NCBI GenBank assembly: GCA_003427395.1
Contig: BFEA01000096.1
Coordinates: 3,225,251-3,272,157 of the forward strand
DNA: 46,907 bases
DNA from: Chara braunii
Lineage: Eukaryota > Streptophyta > Charophyceae > Charales > Characeae
Direction: 5' to 3'
A program made the translations under genes and the position numbers. Numbering within the stretch: the stretch's first letter is position 1; every line of letters begins with the position of its first letter. The notes below the pieces were generated by a model. The model did not search any database and was not told where the DNA came from. It saw only the letters and a list, made by a program, of their open reading frames with translations. Of this stretch, positions 9,874-20,169 are shown piece after piece.

Positions 9874-10419
9874 CTGTGTGATATTGACATCTGTCCGGCC
9901 TGCTGAGTCTCTTCCTGCCTGATTATGAAGTTCGCGCCGCGCTGCGCTGCATTTGTACCGGATTCATTTTTCGATAGTCTTTGTACCCAACCGAAAAAAA
10001 GACTTCGACGGTGGTAAACCCTGTAGGTTTGCACCCAACCAAAAGACTTCGACTGTGATAATATTAAACATTACACCATGTTTATTTATACGTTTAAACC
10101 GAAGTTATCCTCCAGTGATTTTTTGTCCGATCACGTGAGGGTTACATCAGAATTCCTCTTGGAGTCCCAGAATAATAAACAAAACAACAGAAACAGACAA
10201 AGGCACCCCTTCAACCCCGGGTGTCTTCCCCTCTTTAGTACCGACGCTCGAAAAAAGAAAGGATCCTGGATTTGGGCTCTAGCCATGCTCAGAAAACCTG
10301 CACCCAAAAACCCAAAAAAAAAGAAAGGCCGTTTTAAACTTACTTTCTTGCCCAGGGTGCCCCGTGCAAATGACCCCGGGCGACTTGCCCGGAGTACACT
10401 GCTGGGAGAACCACGTAGC

Positions 10420-10422
<3 letters not shown>

Positions 10423-10459
<37 letters not shown>
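10423..10459. repeat. (CT)n microsatellite
   Basis: A pure CT dinucleotide tract of about 37 bp. Other (CT/GA)n tracts occur at 26023, 28793, 37461, 44171 and 45277. Confidence 0.95.
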
Positions 10460-10461
<2 letters not shown>

Positions 10462-11595
10462 GGGCCAGCTCGGTTTGATACATATACATATGTATGTATA
10501 TATCGTCACAAATAGAACTGCCCGGTAAACCGTAGGCAGAGAGAGAGAAGAGGACAACAAACGAGGGGCTGTATATATATATATATATGCCAGCAGTACG
10601 AGATAATCACGTCTACCATATGGCCCTCTACTCTGCTTGCTTCGTAATTCAGTTTTCGAGCCAGTGGAGTGGGTGAGAGGACGGAGGTAAAGAGAAGGAA
10701 AAGCTCTTGCACCCATAGGATCCACGGCATTGACTTGAGTATATCATCCCGCTCTGAAATGAAAGCAGCATGTAAGCGAAAGCTCACCCGAAGCGGGTAA
10801 AGGGATACTTCACACACACTCGGATTCGAAAGGAAAAACGAACGAGAGGAGTTCGTGGGAAGTCGAAAGCGAGCGAGATGGGGAAAACATTAATACAAGC
10901 GACAAAAATCAAAACAGAGAAAACGAGATGAAAAAAAACATCAGCATGAGCGAGCAGCCTCAACCAACGCGACAAAACCGAGCGCAGGAGAAGGAGCGGA
11001 CTAACCAAAGGGAAATGATTTTTCTTTCCACTGCGGGGCTGAAGGCGGGGGGATGGATTGTCAGTAAGTGAGCGAATTCACTCATGAAATTCAGACACGA
11101 AACTCTTGGATGGGCAAGGCAGGATGAACAGAAGACCGACAGAATTGCACGCGCCGACCAAGAGATGGTCCACAAAAAAAGGGAGTGGGAGAGTTCAAAA
11201 GGAAAAGAAAAACACGTTCGTTCTGTCTTCAGTGACAAAAAGACAACACGGCCGCTGTGAAGTGAAAACTGACAAATCCAAAGAGCATATAAAGCGCATA
11301 GGTTACGGGAAGAAGCGACGACGTGAAAGAAAGCTCAGTGGCTTTATCCACATCTCATTCCTCGAATTTCATAAGAGTGACAATATGCTATACCGCTAAG
11401 TCATGGGCGAATCCTATACTTTTCCGCAAGGTCGAGATTCGTCTAACTACGTCCGCAGCTCAAAGAACACCGTCGTAAACCGAGTGGTAAGCATCAAATC
11501 ACGACCGCACACACGGCGAGAACGAGAGATACACAGAAAGAGAGATGCTCCGCCTTAGCGCGGGTGCGCACGCACACGCGCGCAACACACGCACG
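10460..11595. other. Low-complexity intergenic DNA
   Basis: Contains short TA tracts (about 10484-10502 and 10571-10586) and A/G-rich sequence. No coding region is supported. It lies downstream of the minus-strand DUF4360 gene. Confidence 0.4.
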
Positions 11596-11640
11596 CGCAC
11601 ACACACACACACACACACAGATAGAGATAGAGGGAGAGAG
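11570..11640. repeat. (CA/CG)n and (GA)n microsatellite
   Basis: CGCGCAACACACGCACGCGC leads into an (AC)n run (11599-11619) and then GATAGAGATAGAGGGAGAGA. Simple sequence only. Confidence 0.9.
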
Positions 11641-11938
11641 AGGTGCCTTGGCTAGTCCGTCTGGGATCTAGTTACTCCCACATGAGCGATGGAAAGTCCT
11701 TCAAATCAGCAGAAATTCGAGTCCTCAACTGCCTCCACCAGCTACGCCTACTATTAACCGACCTATACAAAAATTATGAGTACAAGTCGAGAGTTTTGCA
11801 GAGATACAGAATCTACACCGACAGTCGCACCCGAGGACATGCACAGGATGATTTCGCTACGGAAGTGCTCCGTGAGCATGTAGCCTAGTTTCGTCGGTTG
11901 CTACGTGCCGAGCCGACAAGGTGGCAGTGGCCTGGGGT

Positions 11939-12574
11939 TTAGCAGGACTCCCAGGTGATGGCGAAGACTTCCGTGAGCCGAAGATCCTGAGAGTCGATGG
12001 TCAAGAGGCCGCTTTTCGGTGGCTTCGCAGGACTCACTCGCACTTCGGAGACGAGCTGGAGGTTCCTGACGCTGTTGCACTCGCTGTAGACGGCTGCAGC
12101 GAAACTGTCCGTGTACTCAAAGTTGTCATCGAACGCGCCGGGGATGACGCGCCTAGCTCGTGCCGTCCCTTTTACCCCGGAGATATAGTAACTGGTCTGA
12201 ATGGTTCCGGTCACGCCAGCGTCCAGCTTGGCGTACCCGCGCAGCGTGACGTCCACCAGGTGAAAGCGGAACCCTTGCGGATAACTCAGCACGGCCGTCA
12301 CCGTGCACGCCCTCCTCAGACCGGAATTGCCAGCGTCTGTCGTGGCAGTGTACTTGCTGAACATGACGGTGAGCGCTCTCGCATCATCGGACACTGAGCC
12401 CTCGGCGGAACCAGGTGGGCAGCCATCGCCGTTGTAACTGAAACCCTCGATCTTCACCGTACCAGGAGGCGGGGACGCAGCATGTCCGTGGATGGCGAAC
12501 TGCATTAAGGCCAGTAGCAGCAGCGCCGCCATAGCCGCCATGGACGAGACGGATCGGGATACTCTTCCCGCCAT
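11939..12574 (-). CDS. Secreted DUF4360 domain protein
   Basis: A 211-aa intronless frame starts at ATG 12574 and ends TGGGAGTCCTGC TAA. Residues 1-33 look like a signal peptide (hydrophobic core MAALLLLALMQFAIHG, then small residues), so the product is probably exported. The mature part follows the DUF4360 pattern: VKIEGFSYNGDGCPPGS, RRACTVTAVLSYPQGFRF, LRGYAKLDAGV, YYISG, YSECNSVRNLQL, TIDSQD and a final TWESC. Four Cys (52, 90, 166, 211) sit where DUF4360 proteins keep them, suggesting two disulfides (inference). The biochemical function of the family is not known to me. It shares the same framework with the 41461-42054 gene but is well diverged. No convincing TATA box was found upstream. 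U6 retrocopy 4 lies about 400 bp upstream. Confidence 0.85.
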   Translation of the reverse strand: MAGRVSRSVSSMAAMAALLLLALMQFAIHGHAASPPPGTVKIEGFSYNGDGCPPGSAEGSVSDDARALTVMFSKYTATTDAGNSGLRRACTVTAVLSYPQGFRFHLVDVTLRGYAKLDAGVTGTIQTSYYISGVKGTARARRVIPGAFDDNFEYTDSFAAAVYSECNSVRNLQLVSEVRVSPAKPPKSGLLTIDSQDLRLTEVFAITWESC

Positions 12575-12969
12575 CGGTATCAGCGTCCACGTCCTCCTTC
12601 GCCTTCACTACGTAAAGAGCAAGGTGGTCCGGAATAAGCCAACAGTGCCTCCCTTCCCCGCCTGTACCGCCTTTCCCGCCTTTACCTCTTTCGACCGACG
12701 TGCCCTCCCTCTTGCACTCCTCCGAGGCAGACGTGAAGTCCTCGATTGGAAGTTCTACAGCCGCCTCGAAAACTTCCTCCACTTCAACTAATCGCTCCTG
12801 CGTTGCCTCCGCTGCAGGATGGCGTGCAAATGTAGACGTCCTCTCTGTCCTCCCTTCTCCGCCAACGTGGCGAAGCAATGTACCCCTTCCGGTCCGTCCT
12901 ATCTCAGGTACTCGAGCGTGTTGGGAAAAAGAGCCCGCGCCCGCAATTTATCAATCACTTCGGCCCCCG
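12575..12969. promoter_or_regulatory. Upstream region of the minus-strand DUF4360 gene
   Basis: This should hold the promoter and 5' leader of the gene ending at 12574. A weak GATAAAT on the minus strand near 12945-12951 is the only TATA-like string I noticed. The open frame antisense and upstream here is compositional. Confidence 0.3.
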
Positions 12970-13110
12970 CAGTGCGTACTTTTTTTTTTTTTTTTAATGA
13001 AAACATATTATGCGTGTCATCCTTGAAAGCGCAGGGGCCATGCTAATCTTCTCTGTATCGTTACAATTTTAACGGATCTCCCGACTCCCGAAGGACCAGT
13101 GCGTACTTTT
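12970..13110 (-). mobile_element. U6 snRNA retrocopy 4 (AAAG subfamily), A-tailed, 14-bp TSD
   Basis: A U6 body lies on the minus strand at about 13010-13096, with an A-tail seen as a T-run on plus (12980-12995). It is flanked by CAGTGCGTACTTTT at 12970-12983 and 13097-13110. It has the same extra AAAG in the CCTTG-CGCAGG segment as copy 2 and a private 7-bp insertion (CTCCCGA-like) near the 5' end. The 3' end is lost after GACACGCATAA. Confidence 0.92.
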
Positions 13111-13399
13111 ATCAAAAAAAACACACACCCTAGGACTGTTGAGGTACGGACCCACGTTCGAACGACGAAAAGGAAAAAAAGCGAGCGGCACTGGAGGGCA
13201 AGAGGGCAACAAAGACCTGCCTACGGCACTCCCTGACTGATGGCCAAAGCTGTGTATTGGGGGATCTTACCAGCCAAGCACGTCGAAAAGGGGTGTCGAT
13301 GGTATTCCTTGTAGGATGGAAGTTTCCATTGCAGCTGTCAAATTCGATTTGTAGGTGCCAACGGAACAAGTGGCTGGAGCCACCCTTTCGTAACTGCAA
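13111..13399. other. Intergenic, nothing identified
   Basis: No gene is supported. The reading frames overlapping this stretch extend into MITE C' sequence and are not coding. Confidence 0.35.
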
Positions 13400-13595
13400 G
13401 GGCAATCTCATCACACGCGGACCCCAAATCCGCAAAATACGCGGATTTGGGAAGGGCCGATTTGAGGTTTTGGGCATGCTTCGGGTCCAGCTGCTGTACC
13501 GTACATTTGCGAATTTGGTAGATCCGTGTGACCGGCCTTTTCCCCTTTATTTTCGGATTTTGGTTTGGGATTATAGGTCCCGTGTGAGTATGCCC
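13400..13595. mobile_element. MITE family C, internally deleted
   Basis: Begins GGGCAATCTCATCACACGCG and ends CCCGTGTGAGTATGCCC, with flanks CAA (13397-13399) and TAA (13596-13598). Shares AAATCCGCAAAATACGCGG, GAAGGGCCGATTTGAGG and GAATTTGGTAGATCCGTGTG with the 416-bp copy at 19253-19668, but lacks the middle. Confidence 0.82.
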
Positions 13596-13682
13596 TAAGT
13601 TGAATTTTGAGGGTGGGGGGAAGCGAAACCGACCCCTTCCGTCAGAGCCTATTTTTCTCCCTGATGGCCTCTTTTTCGCGCT

Positions 13683-13767
13683 ACGCGAGACATTTCGATT
13701 TATGCGTGTCATCCTTGCGCAGGGGCCATGCTAATCTTCTCTGTATCGTTCACGCGAGACATTTCGA
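13683..13767 (-). mobile_element. U6 snRNA retrocopy 5, 5'-truncated, 16-bp TSD, no tail
   Basis: Only the part from GAACGATACAGAGAAG to the AAATCG region (13691-13751, minus strand) is present. The flanks ACGCGAGACATTTCGA at 13683-13698 and 13752-13767 are identical. There is no A-tail; the target sequence CATTTCGA overlaps U6's own CATTTCTCGA complement, suggesting priming by microhomology. Confidence 0.92.
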
Positions 13768-13818
13768 CCCGTGGCAATTCCAGCTGAACAACCGTGGCAG
13801 TGATTGCTGGCGTTCTTA

Positions 13819-14202
13819 GGGCCTCGCCACACGGCTGTCGAAACGAAAAACGTTCAAATGCATGTTCCCACAGAAAGTGGCAAGATGCATCCGTTCCCAG
13901 GAATAGCAACAGAATAGCAACAGATGCATCTGGCCACTTTTTGGGAAAGATGCACTAGTGCGTTTTCCGTTTCGACAGAGCTGTGGCGACGCGGTTACGT
14001 CCCCCGTCTGGCGGTTATGCTTTCCCACTCTGTCTCCCCAAAGTTGTCGTCCTGGATGCGACAAGTGGCACCCACTTGGTTCGCCACACAAATGTGAAAA
14101 CGACAAACACGTGGCGGCTGACCATGTTCTAGCGGGACGTTCATTCTTTTTTTTTTTTTTTTTTTTTTTCTTTTTTATGCGTGTCATCCTTGCGCAGGGG
14201 CC

Positions 14203-14234
<32 letters not shown>

Positions 14235-14305
14235 ACGGATGTCCCGAAGGACAGGACGTTCATTCTCGTTTTGCACATTTCGAGAGCGGCGTGGCTATGA
14301 TGCCC
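13819..14305. mobile_element. A'-type MITE carrying a U6 insertion
   Basis: Left end GGGCCTCGCCACACGGCTGT after TTA (13816-13818); right end degenerate GGCGTGGCTATGATGCCC before TTA (14306-14308). The right half contains the sequence found in short A' copies (CATGTTCTAGCGG, CATTCTCGTTTTGCACATTT), split by U6 copy 6. Confidence 0.7.
14135..14266 (-). mobile_element. U6 snRNA retrocopy 6, A-tailed, 13-bp TSD, inside a MITE
   Basis: A U6 body lies on the minus strand (14177-14252), with an A-tail (T-run 14147-14176 on plus) that replaces the RNA 3' end after GACACGCAT. The flanks GGACGTTCATTCT at 14135-14147 and 14254-14266 are identical. The host sequence is the A' MITE, whose intact counterpart at 40920-40960 has TAGCGGAAGATTCACTCTCG at the site. 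Confidence 0.94.
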
Positions 14306-14308
14306 TTA

Positions 14309-14408
14309 GGGCCTCGCCACACAGGCTGTCGAAATGTGCAAAACGAGAACGAACTTCCCTCTAGAACATGGCCAGATCCACCTGCCACATTTTTGTCGTT
14401 TTCACGTT
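14309..14408. mobile_element. Truncated A' MITE
   Basis: Starts GGGCCTCGCCACACAGGCTG right after the shared TTA (14306-14308) and contains AAATGTGCAAAACGAGAACG. It stops at GTTTTCACGTTTC, where family A element A2 begins. The expected right TIR is missing, so the junction is a deletion or recombination. Confidence 0.65.
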
Positions 14409-14484
14409 TCGCCTCGCCACACCACTCTTGAAACTGGGAAATTTTTCAAGAGCTGCCAGACGTTCTCAAGAGTTGGGTTTTCAA

Positions 14485-14867
14485 GGGCCTCGCCACACCA
14501 CTCTCGAATCTCGAAAATTCGTGAGTCGGGCACCGCCACACAGCATGGCTCGAAAAAAGAACTCCAAACTGTTCGAGAGCTGTCAGAAAGGCGTTTTCGA
14601 GTGCCTTCTCCAAAAGAATTTTTCGCCCAGCCTGCAGCGTTGGGGTTTTCGTGATACCGCCCCTCCGCACTCGAGTTTGACGTCCATTGCGAGAGTTGTC
14701 AGGCCGTTTTTCGTGATGCCGCCCGTCCGCGCTCGAGTTCGTCCATTTCGAGAGGCCGGTCTAGTGTGCTATGTGGCGAAGGGCCATTTTCTCTCGAAAA
14801 CCGGCCTCTCGAAAAATCCTGACAGCTCTCGATATTTTCGAGATTCAAGAGTGGTGTGGCAAGGCCC
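14485..14867. mobile_element. MITE family A3 subtype, nested in A2
   Basis: Starts GGGCCTCGCCACACCACTCT and ends AGAGTGGTGTGGCAAGGCCC, flanked by CAA at 14482-14484 and 14868-14870. It is the same ~385-bp subtype as 29729-30119 and 39108-39492 (shared CGTGAGTCGGGCACCGCCAC and GAGAGCTGTCAGAAAGG). Confidence 0.88.
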
Positions 14868-15083
14868 CAAGAGTTTCAGGCCCCTCGCCACACAGCACTC
14901 TGGAAAGGGCGATGGTGTTGGACAAACCATGAAAAACGACAGTCGTACAGCTTTGTTTTTTCCGAATGGCGTCAGGATAACAGCCTGACACCTCTCGAAA
15001 ATCAAGGGACCTTCGAGTGCCCTCGGGAGGACGCTTGAAAAGAGAGGTGCTGCAGGCTGGGCATTTCGGAGTTTCGAGTGCTA

Positions 15084-15491
15084 GGGCCTAGTTGCACTAC
15101 TCACCATCCGTCATATTTCGTGGCGGATCCGTGGAGAGTGAAAAATATAAGAATCGTGTCGAACTCGAGGCCTGGTTGCACGTACTCGCCACGAGCTGGT
15201 TGCACGTACTCGCCACGAGATTTCTTCTACAGAAACGTTAAAAAAAATTGTTGAACCCCATGTCGACTCGTGAAGCCCTGCACCTCCAGAAAGCTGTTTT
15301 GTGGCGAGGTCCGAAGACCACCCTCCACAAACCGCCGTGCACAGGCGGGGAAACTGAATTCACTCTCCACAAGTTGTGTCGACGGTGTGGCGAGCCGTCT
15401 GACACATTTTCCATTCGCCAAGTTTGGCGAGTAAGTGCAACCAGGCGCCTACTCGCCAAACTTGGCCTATGGCGGTAGTGCAACTAGGCCC
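15084..15491. mobile_element. MITE family D, nested in A2
   Basis: TIRs GGGCCTAGTTGCACTACTC and GTAGTGCAACTAGGCCC, 408 bp, flanked by CTA (15081-15083) and CTC (15492-15494, a likely mutated CTA). Interior has a short direct repeat (GGTTGCACGTACTCGCCACGA, about 15175 and 15198). No coding capacity. Confidence 0.83.
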
Positions 15492-15878
15492 CTCGGCTTG
15501 AAACGAGGTTCTGACAACTCTCGGAAGAGTTTTCGGGCTACAACTCTCAAGTGGCTGTGTGGCGACGCGTCCAACTCTTAAAAACACGGTTTCAAGGGTT
15601 GGTGTGGCGAGGCCCTTAGGGCCTCGCCACACCACTCTTGAAACCCGATTTTCAAGAGTTGGAGCCGTCGCCACACAGCCACTTGAGAGTTGTGGCCCGA
15701 AAACTCTTTCGAGAGTTGTCAGCACCTCGTTTCGAGAGTAGCTCTCGAAACTCCTAAACGCCCAGCCGGAAGCACCGCTCTTTTCAAGCGTCCTCCCGAG
15801 GGCACTCGAAGGACTCTCGATTTTCGAGAGTTGTCAGGCCGTTATCCTGAGGCCAGTCGGAAAAAACAAAGTTGTACG

Positions 15879-18762
15879 CTGGCAATAAACAATGCTATCT
15901 TGGCCTCCATACGGTGCAAATCAGCGTTTTGGCAGATCCCCACGAAGCAACTGGCGCATCTGCGAGAAACACTAGCAGCCTATTTATGGAGGAACTAGCT
16001 GAACGTAAAGTAATGGCTTTTATGCATGCTAAAACGAAATGCATTAAAAGAGTGGCGTGGAAGTACATCACCCAACCAAAGGCGATAGGGGGATTGGGTA
16101 TCCTCGACCCGGGTGATGAGATCAGAGCATTGATGTTTAAAATAATTTCTCACTTGCTGCTCGTCAATGACATCCCTTGGCAGCCCCTTACGTATATCCA
16201 ACTATCACATTTGGCTCCCCCCTCTCCCCCTCACCACCAGATTCACCCCCTCACCTGGCTGGTCAATGCAGCATGGTCATTGCCGAGACCCCCGAGGCGC
16301 GAGAGAGATGGGTCGCCCCGGGACAGGACCAGATGGGATATTAAGAATGACCCCCTGTGGATCACAACGGTGGAACTGTGGAGACAGATGGGGCCAAAAC
16401 AAAGCCCCCCCCTATGCGATGGCATGAGCTGTGGCGACAACCGGTATTCGAAAATCCCCACATCTGCGATGCTGCAGGGCAGCCATTCTTGGGTCAAAAA
16501 TGGGGTCTTCACTGTGGGGGACTTGTGGGACAGGCAAGCTAGGACATGGAAGTCGCTGCAACAGATGCAACCCCCACTTAAAAATGTATAAAAACTCCAG
16601 GACAAATTGCACCAACTGTGTTCAGCAGTCCCACCACAATGGGTGGTAGTGTTGCAAAATGGACCGTCGATAAGGATTCACGATTGGGTGACTCAAGCCG
16701 CTCCAGACCAAATCCCGATGGTTATCTACAGGGTACTCTCCCATACCCGTGATGGCATACGACTGCATGCCTTCGAACCGGACGTGCCAGGGGCCAGATG
16801 GGCTCCTCTAAAAAGAACTCCTGCCTTGGACAAAACAAGCAAAGAAGACGGGCTCACTAGAATTAAAGTGGTGGGATCTGAGGACAAGGGATTCTATGCA
16901 TACGGAATGTCCATCCCCGTTGGGGCCCTACCCTTCGACCCTGACAAATGGGAGTGGAAAGGCCGTAATCCGACCCCTGTCTGGCAGAACACAGTCAGAG
17001 AAGGATATAAACAGTGCACGCACGTGTCCCATCATCACCGGTTGTTCAACAAAGGTGGCGTAGGGACTTCCCGGTGGAGGTAGTCAGCTTCCGACACATC
17101 CCGTGGACCGCCCATGCTCATATTATGCCCACCTCCCACAGGGCACTGCAGTGGCAAATCACACACAGGTGCCTTCCGACCCCCGACTGGGTGACAGCAA
17201 GATCCAACCTGGAACAGAAAGAGGTTTTCTCCCCTATCTGCTCACACTGTGGACCTGACGCCCCTCAACGACGCGCAGACTTGGAACATTGTCTTTTAGC
17301 TTGTCTATCGATGATACGTATATGGTAACGGTGGGATGCAATGTGGCACGCCCTTACCGGAACAGTGTTTCAGTGGGATGTGGCCCTCATATTGCTGGGG
17401 AAAAAAAGCAGAATCCCACGGGCCTGGACCCCATTCTAGAAGAACCTCTTTAAACACATGAGGTTGGCTGTCCTCATGGTCATATGGAGGATGAGGTGCT
17501 CAGCAGAGAGGCGAGAGAACACATTTGGTTACTACCAGGCCAAAGTCAAACTCGTCGAAATTATGAGGGCTAATTTAGTAAAAGCTAACAAAAAGCTCAG
17601 GGACGATATGCATGCCTGTCTTGACAGAGAAAATAAAAAACAGGCCATTTCAGCATTTGCTGAACTATGGCTTGATCCCTATCGCAAGATGGCCGAGATC
17701 CTGGACAACGGAAGAATTATATGGAAAAACTGGGTGGCACAGGAAGATCAATGGTCCTTCCGTCACCCTAATTGCTTTTATACACCACTCCCTGGTCCCT
17801 CAGCAGGGCTAGTAGCAACAATTGACCTGATACCTGCCCGATGTCCACAAGTTTCGGCAGGGCCTGCTCCCAGTACGCATCAGACCCCTCCTTCCTCCCT
17901 TTCGACTGACTTCCCACCCTCGTTCCCCTCATCTCCCCCCTTGCTTCCTTCAGGCCGCGCACCAGATTCCCCCTCTCCCCCCCCTCCACTGCCTGACAGC
18001 TCTCCTCCCCTCACACCCCCCCCCCCTCCTGTCTCTACTCTGCACACACCGTTGCTACAGGCACTGCTACTCAGGGGCAGGACAAAGAAGGCTCAACAAC
18101 CCGCGAATGGCGGTGATGTGGGGGCTCCAATAACATAATGAAGCGGGCATAAGTTACTAAGGGCCCAACAGGCCAACCAGGGTGCCAGTGACAAAAGGGA
18201 GCTGCACGAGAAGGGTTGGGGTAAGCGATGAGTAAAGGGTGCTCCATGAAGGGTCGAAAGTCATTAGCAGCTTCCAGGGGAAATGGAGCTCCATTAAGGT
18301 GCCAGAAACTACTGCAGCCCTAGGGACAATGAGGACGGACTTCTGAATCTGTGACATCTTTCAAAGGGACGTTGGACCCGGTTTCTAGCAGGTGCCGCTC
18401 TCCATCAGTAGAGGGAGCAGCCTCACAGCCAATCCCTTAACTCCGGCGGTTCTCGAACCACCGTTGGGATGGAGGGAGGCTTCCAGGGGTAAGAACGATA
18501 AGGAGAGACTCGGTGAAGGAAAGTTTGAATAGGGGACGCTGGACCCGGTTTCCAGCATGAGGTGTGGTGTCAGAGTCGGTCTTAGTCAGACTAAGTCAGA
18601 ACTAAAAGAAAAACGGAGGATGTTTCCAATGGGACGATGTATCCAATGGGACGCTGGACCCGATTTCCAGCAGGTGCTGCTCCCCACCAATAGATGGGGC
18701 CTCCCCGATGGTGCTAGAGGTGTCTGCTCTTATCAGCACACCTAGCATCCGATCGGGTTATT
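15879..18762 (+). pseudogene. 5'-truncated LINE: ORF2 C-terminal part plus 3' region
   Basis: Conceptual frames: 15879-17083 with an in-frame TAA at 16589-16591, a frameshift near 17050-17083, then another frame to 18138 with stops near 17326 and 17435. Recognisable are the post-RT region (GGLGILDPGDEIRALMFKII), the PTPDWVTARSN..CSHCG..LEHCLLAC finger typical of LINE ORF2 C-termini, and a Pro/Ser-rich tail. Endonuclease and RT domains are absent, fitting 5' truncation on insertion. It relates to the LINE at 30992-35910 (similar GGLGILD block). It sits inside MITE A1; its 3' end is probably lost in the gap. Confidence 0.8.
18141..18762 (+). repeat. LINE 3' region with CTGGACCC motif repeats
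   Basis: GGACGYTGGACCCGGTTTC followed by CAGCAGGTGC-like sequence recurs at about 18368, 18534 and 18649. Similar sequence on the minus strand at 45788-45850 suggests another copy of this LINE tail. Non-coding. Confidence 0.65.
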
Positions 18763-18907
18763 NNNNNNNNNNNNNNNNNNNNNNNNNNNNNNNNNNNNNN
18801 NNNNNNNNNNNNNNNNNNNNNNNNNNNNNNNNNNNNNNNNNNNNNNNNNNNNNNNNNNNNNNNNNNNNNNNNNNNNNNNNNNNNNNNNNNNNNNNNNNNN
18901 NNNNNNN
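18763..18907. other. Assembly gap (145 N)
   Basis: A run of 145 undetermined bases. It should contain the 3' end or tail of the inserted LINE and its right-hand target duplication. Confidence 0.99.
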
Positions 18908-19067
18908 TACGACTGTCGTTTTGCATTCTTTGTCCAACACCATCGCCCTTTCGAGAGTGTTGTGTGGCGAGGGGCCCGAAACTCTCGAAAACCCAACTCT
19001 TGAAAACGTCTGACAACTCTTGAAAAATTTCCTCTTTTCGAGAGTGGTGTGCCGAGGCCCTTACTCA

Positions 19068-20051
19068 GGGCACACGGGGACCAAAAGTCTCAAAAATTTG
19101 AGGCATTTGGTTCGTTTTTTTTTAGGCATTTGGTCACCTCGTGGTCACACGGGCGGGTCTCGTCCAGAAAGGACGAAGTCGTGACCCTGACACTTCGCAC
19201 TCAGGGCAAGTCCGACCCAGACACTTTGCACTCAGGGCAAGTGCGGCCCTGAGGGCATACTCACACAACGACCCCAAATCCGCAAAATACGCGGCTTTGG
19301 GAAGGGCCGATTTGAGGTTTTGGGCATGGTTCACATCACACTGTTGTACCTTTTCAAATGGGACAAGGCCGCGGCCGTCTGGAGAAATGGGGATTTGGTA
19401 ATTTGCTGGTCACACGGCACCATCCACAAATTGTGCAAAAACTTTTGTGAGCGAAGTTTTGCCAATTTTTGAAGAAAATGCAAAAAAAAAAAAGGGCATT
19501 TGCGTTCACCTCCAGAGGTGACCGCAAAACCCCTTGCCTCGGGGCTTCCGAGGCCGCAGACAAATGGGCACAGGAACAGTACATTTGAGAATTTGGTAGA
19601 TCCGTGTGACTCGTGTTTCCCCTTTTTTTTGGGATTTTGGTATTATAGGTTCCCGTGTGAGTATGCCCCGACACTTCGCACTCACGGCAAGTGCGCCCAG
19701 TCACACGGGGACGACCAAACAACAAGATGTTTTTTTTTTTAGTTTGGGGCTTCGCTACAACGTAAATGTTCCTGGTCGCACTTTCAGTTGTTTGGCGGGT
19801 TGTCTTATTGGTCTACGATTCTCTTCAATTCCCCAACATAGAAAAAAAATAATAATAAAAATAAAAAAAATGAAAGGTAATTTGAGACCACCTCCGGAGG
19901 TGGTCTCAAAAAGGGTCTGCCCGCGGCCCCGCATGTCGCTGACAGAAGGGTCACCTTTTGAGGCATTTGGGTAGCGGGCCTCTCAAGTGTGACCCGAAAA
20001 CTGACTCAAATTTTAAGATTTGGGTTTTTTGGTCCTCGTGTGAGTATGCCC
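19068..20051. mobile_element. MITE family B copy B1, with nested C element
   Basis: Left end GGGCACACGGGGACCAAAAG (slightly shortened) after TCA; right end GGTCCTCGTGTGAGTATGCC then C and TAA. It contains a 30-bp perfect palindrome at 19881-19910 (arm TTTGAGACCACCTCC), typical of family B. The C element at 19253-19668 is inserted within. Confidence 0.78.
19253..19668. mobile_element. MITE family C, 416 bp, nested in B1
   Basis: GGGCATACTCACACAACGAC to CCCGTGTGAGTATGCCC, flanked by TGA (19250-19252) and CGA (19669-19671). Internal short palindrome CACCTCCAGAGGTG and GAATTTGGTAGATCCGTGTG. Its ends are shared with family B, so B and C probably used the same transposase. Confidence 0.82.
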
Positions 20052-20169
20052 TAAGGGTAAAATTCCATATATGGAATTCATGTCCCACTCGGCGATGACT
20101 GGCATTGGGTGCAGTCACTTCCACACGTGGATGAATCATCACACCGGAGCACCCAAAGCAATCGTGTGA

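Larger units (their letters stand above)
14409..15615. mobile_element. MITE family A copy A2 (net ~408 bp), holding two nested MITEs
   Basis: The sequence is in the opposite orientation to A1. Ends are GCCTCGCCACACCACTCTTG and TTGGTGTGGCGAGGCCC. It is interrupted at 14485-14867 (A3, TSD CAA) and 15084-15491 (D, TSD CTA/CTC). Removing both inserts and one TSD each leaves about 408 bp, matching the 410-bp intact copy at 4299-4708. Confidence 0.85.
15619..19060. mobile_element. MITE family A copy A1, split by a LINE
   Basis: Left part 15619-15878 (GGGCCTCGCCACACCACTCT onward) and right part 18908-19060 (to GTGGTGTGCCGAGGCCC) add up to 413 bp and join in homologous order with 4299-4708. TTA flanks lie at 15616-15618 and 19061-19063. 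The break falls in GTTGTACG/TACGACTGTCG, with TACG on both sides as the visible part of a TSD next to the assembly gap. Confidence 0.88.

Noticed and set aside
11921-12397. 158-codon plus-strand frame over the DUF4360 gene
   Set aside because: It is antisense to a gene with a signal peptide and the full DUF4360 motif order; it has no motif of its own.
3975-14266. Functional U6 snRNA genes
   Set aside because: Every copy has TSDs, A-tails, truncations or insertions, and none shows an upstream TATA plus USE arrangement.
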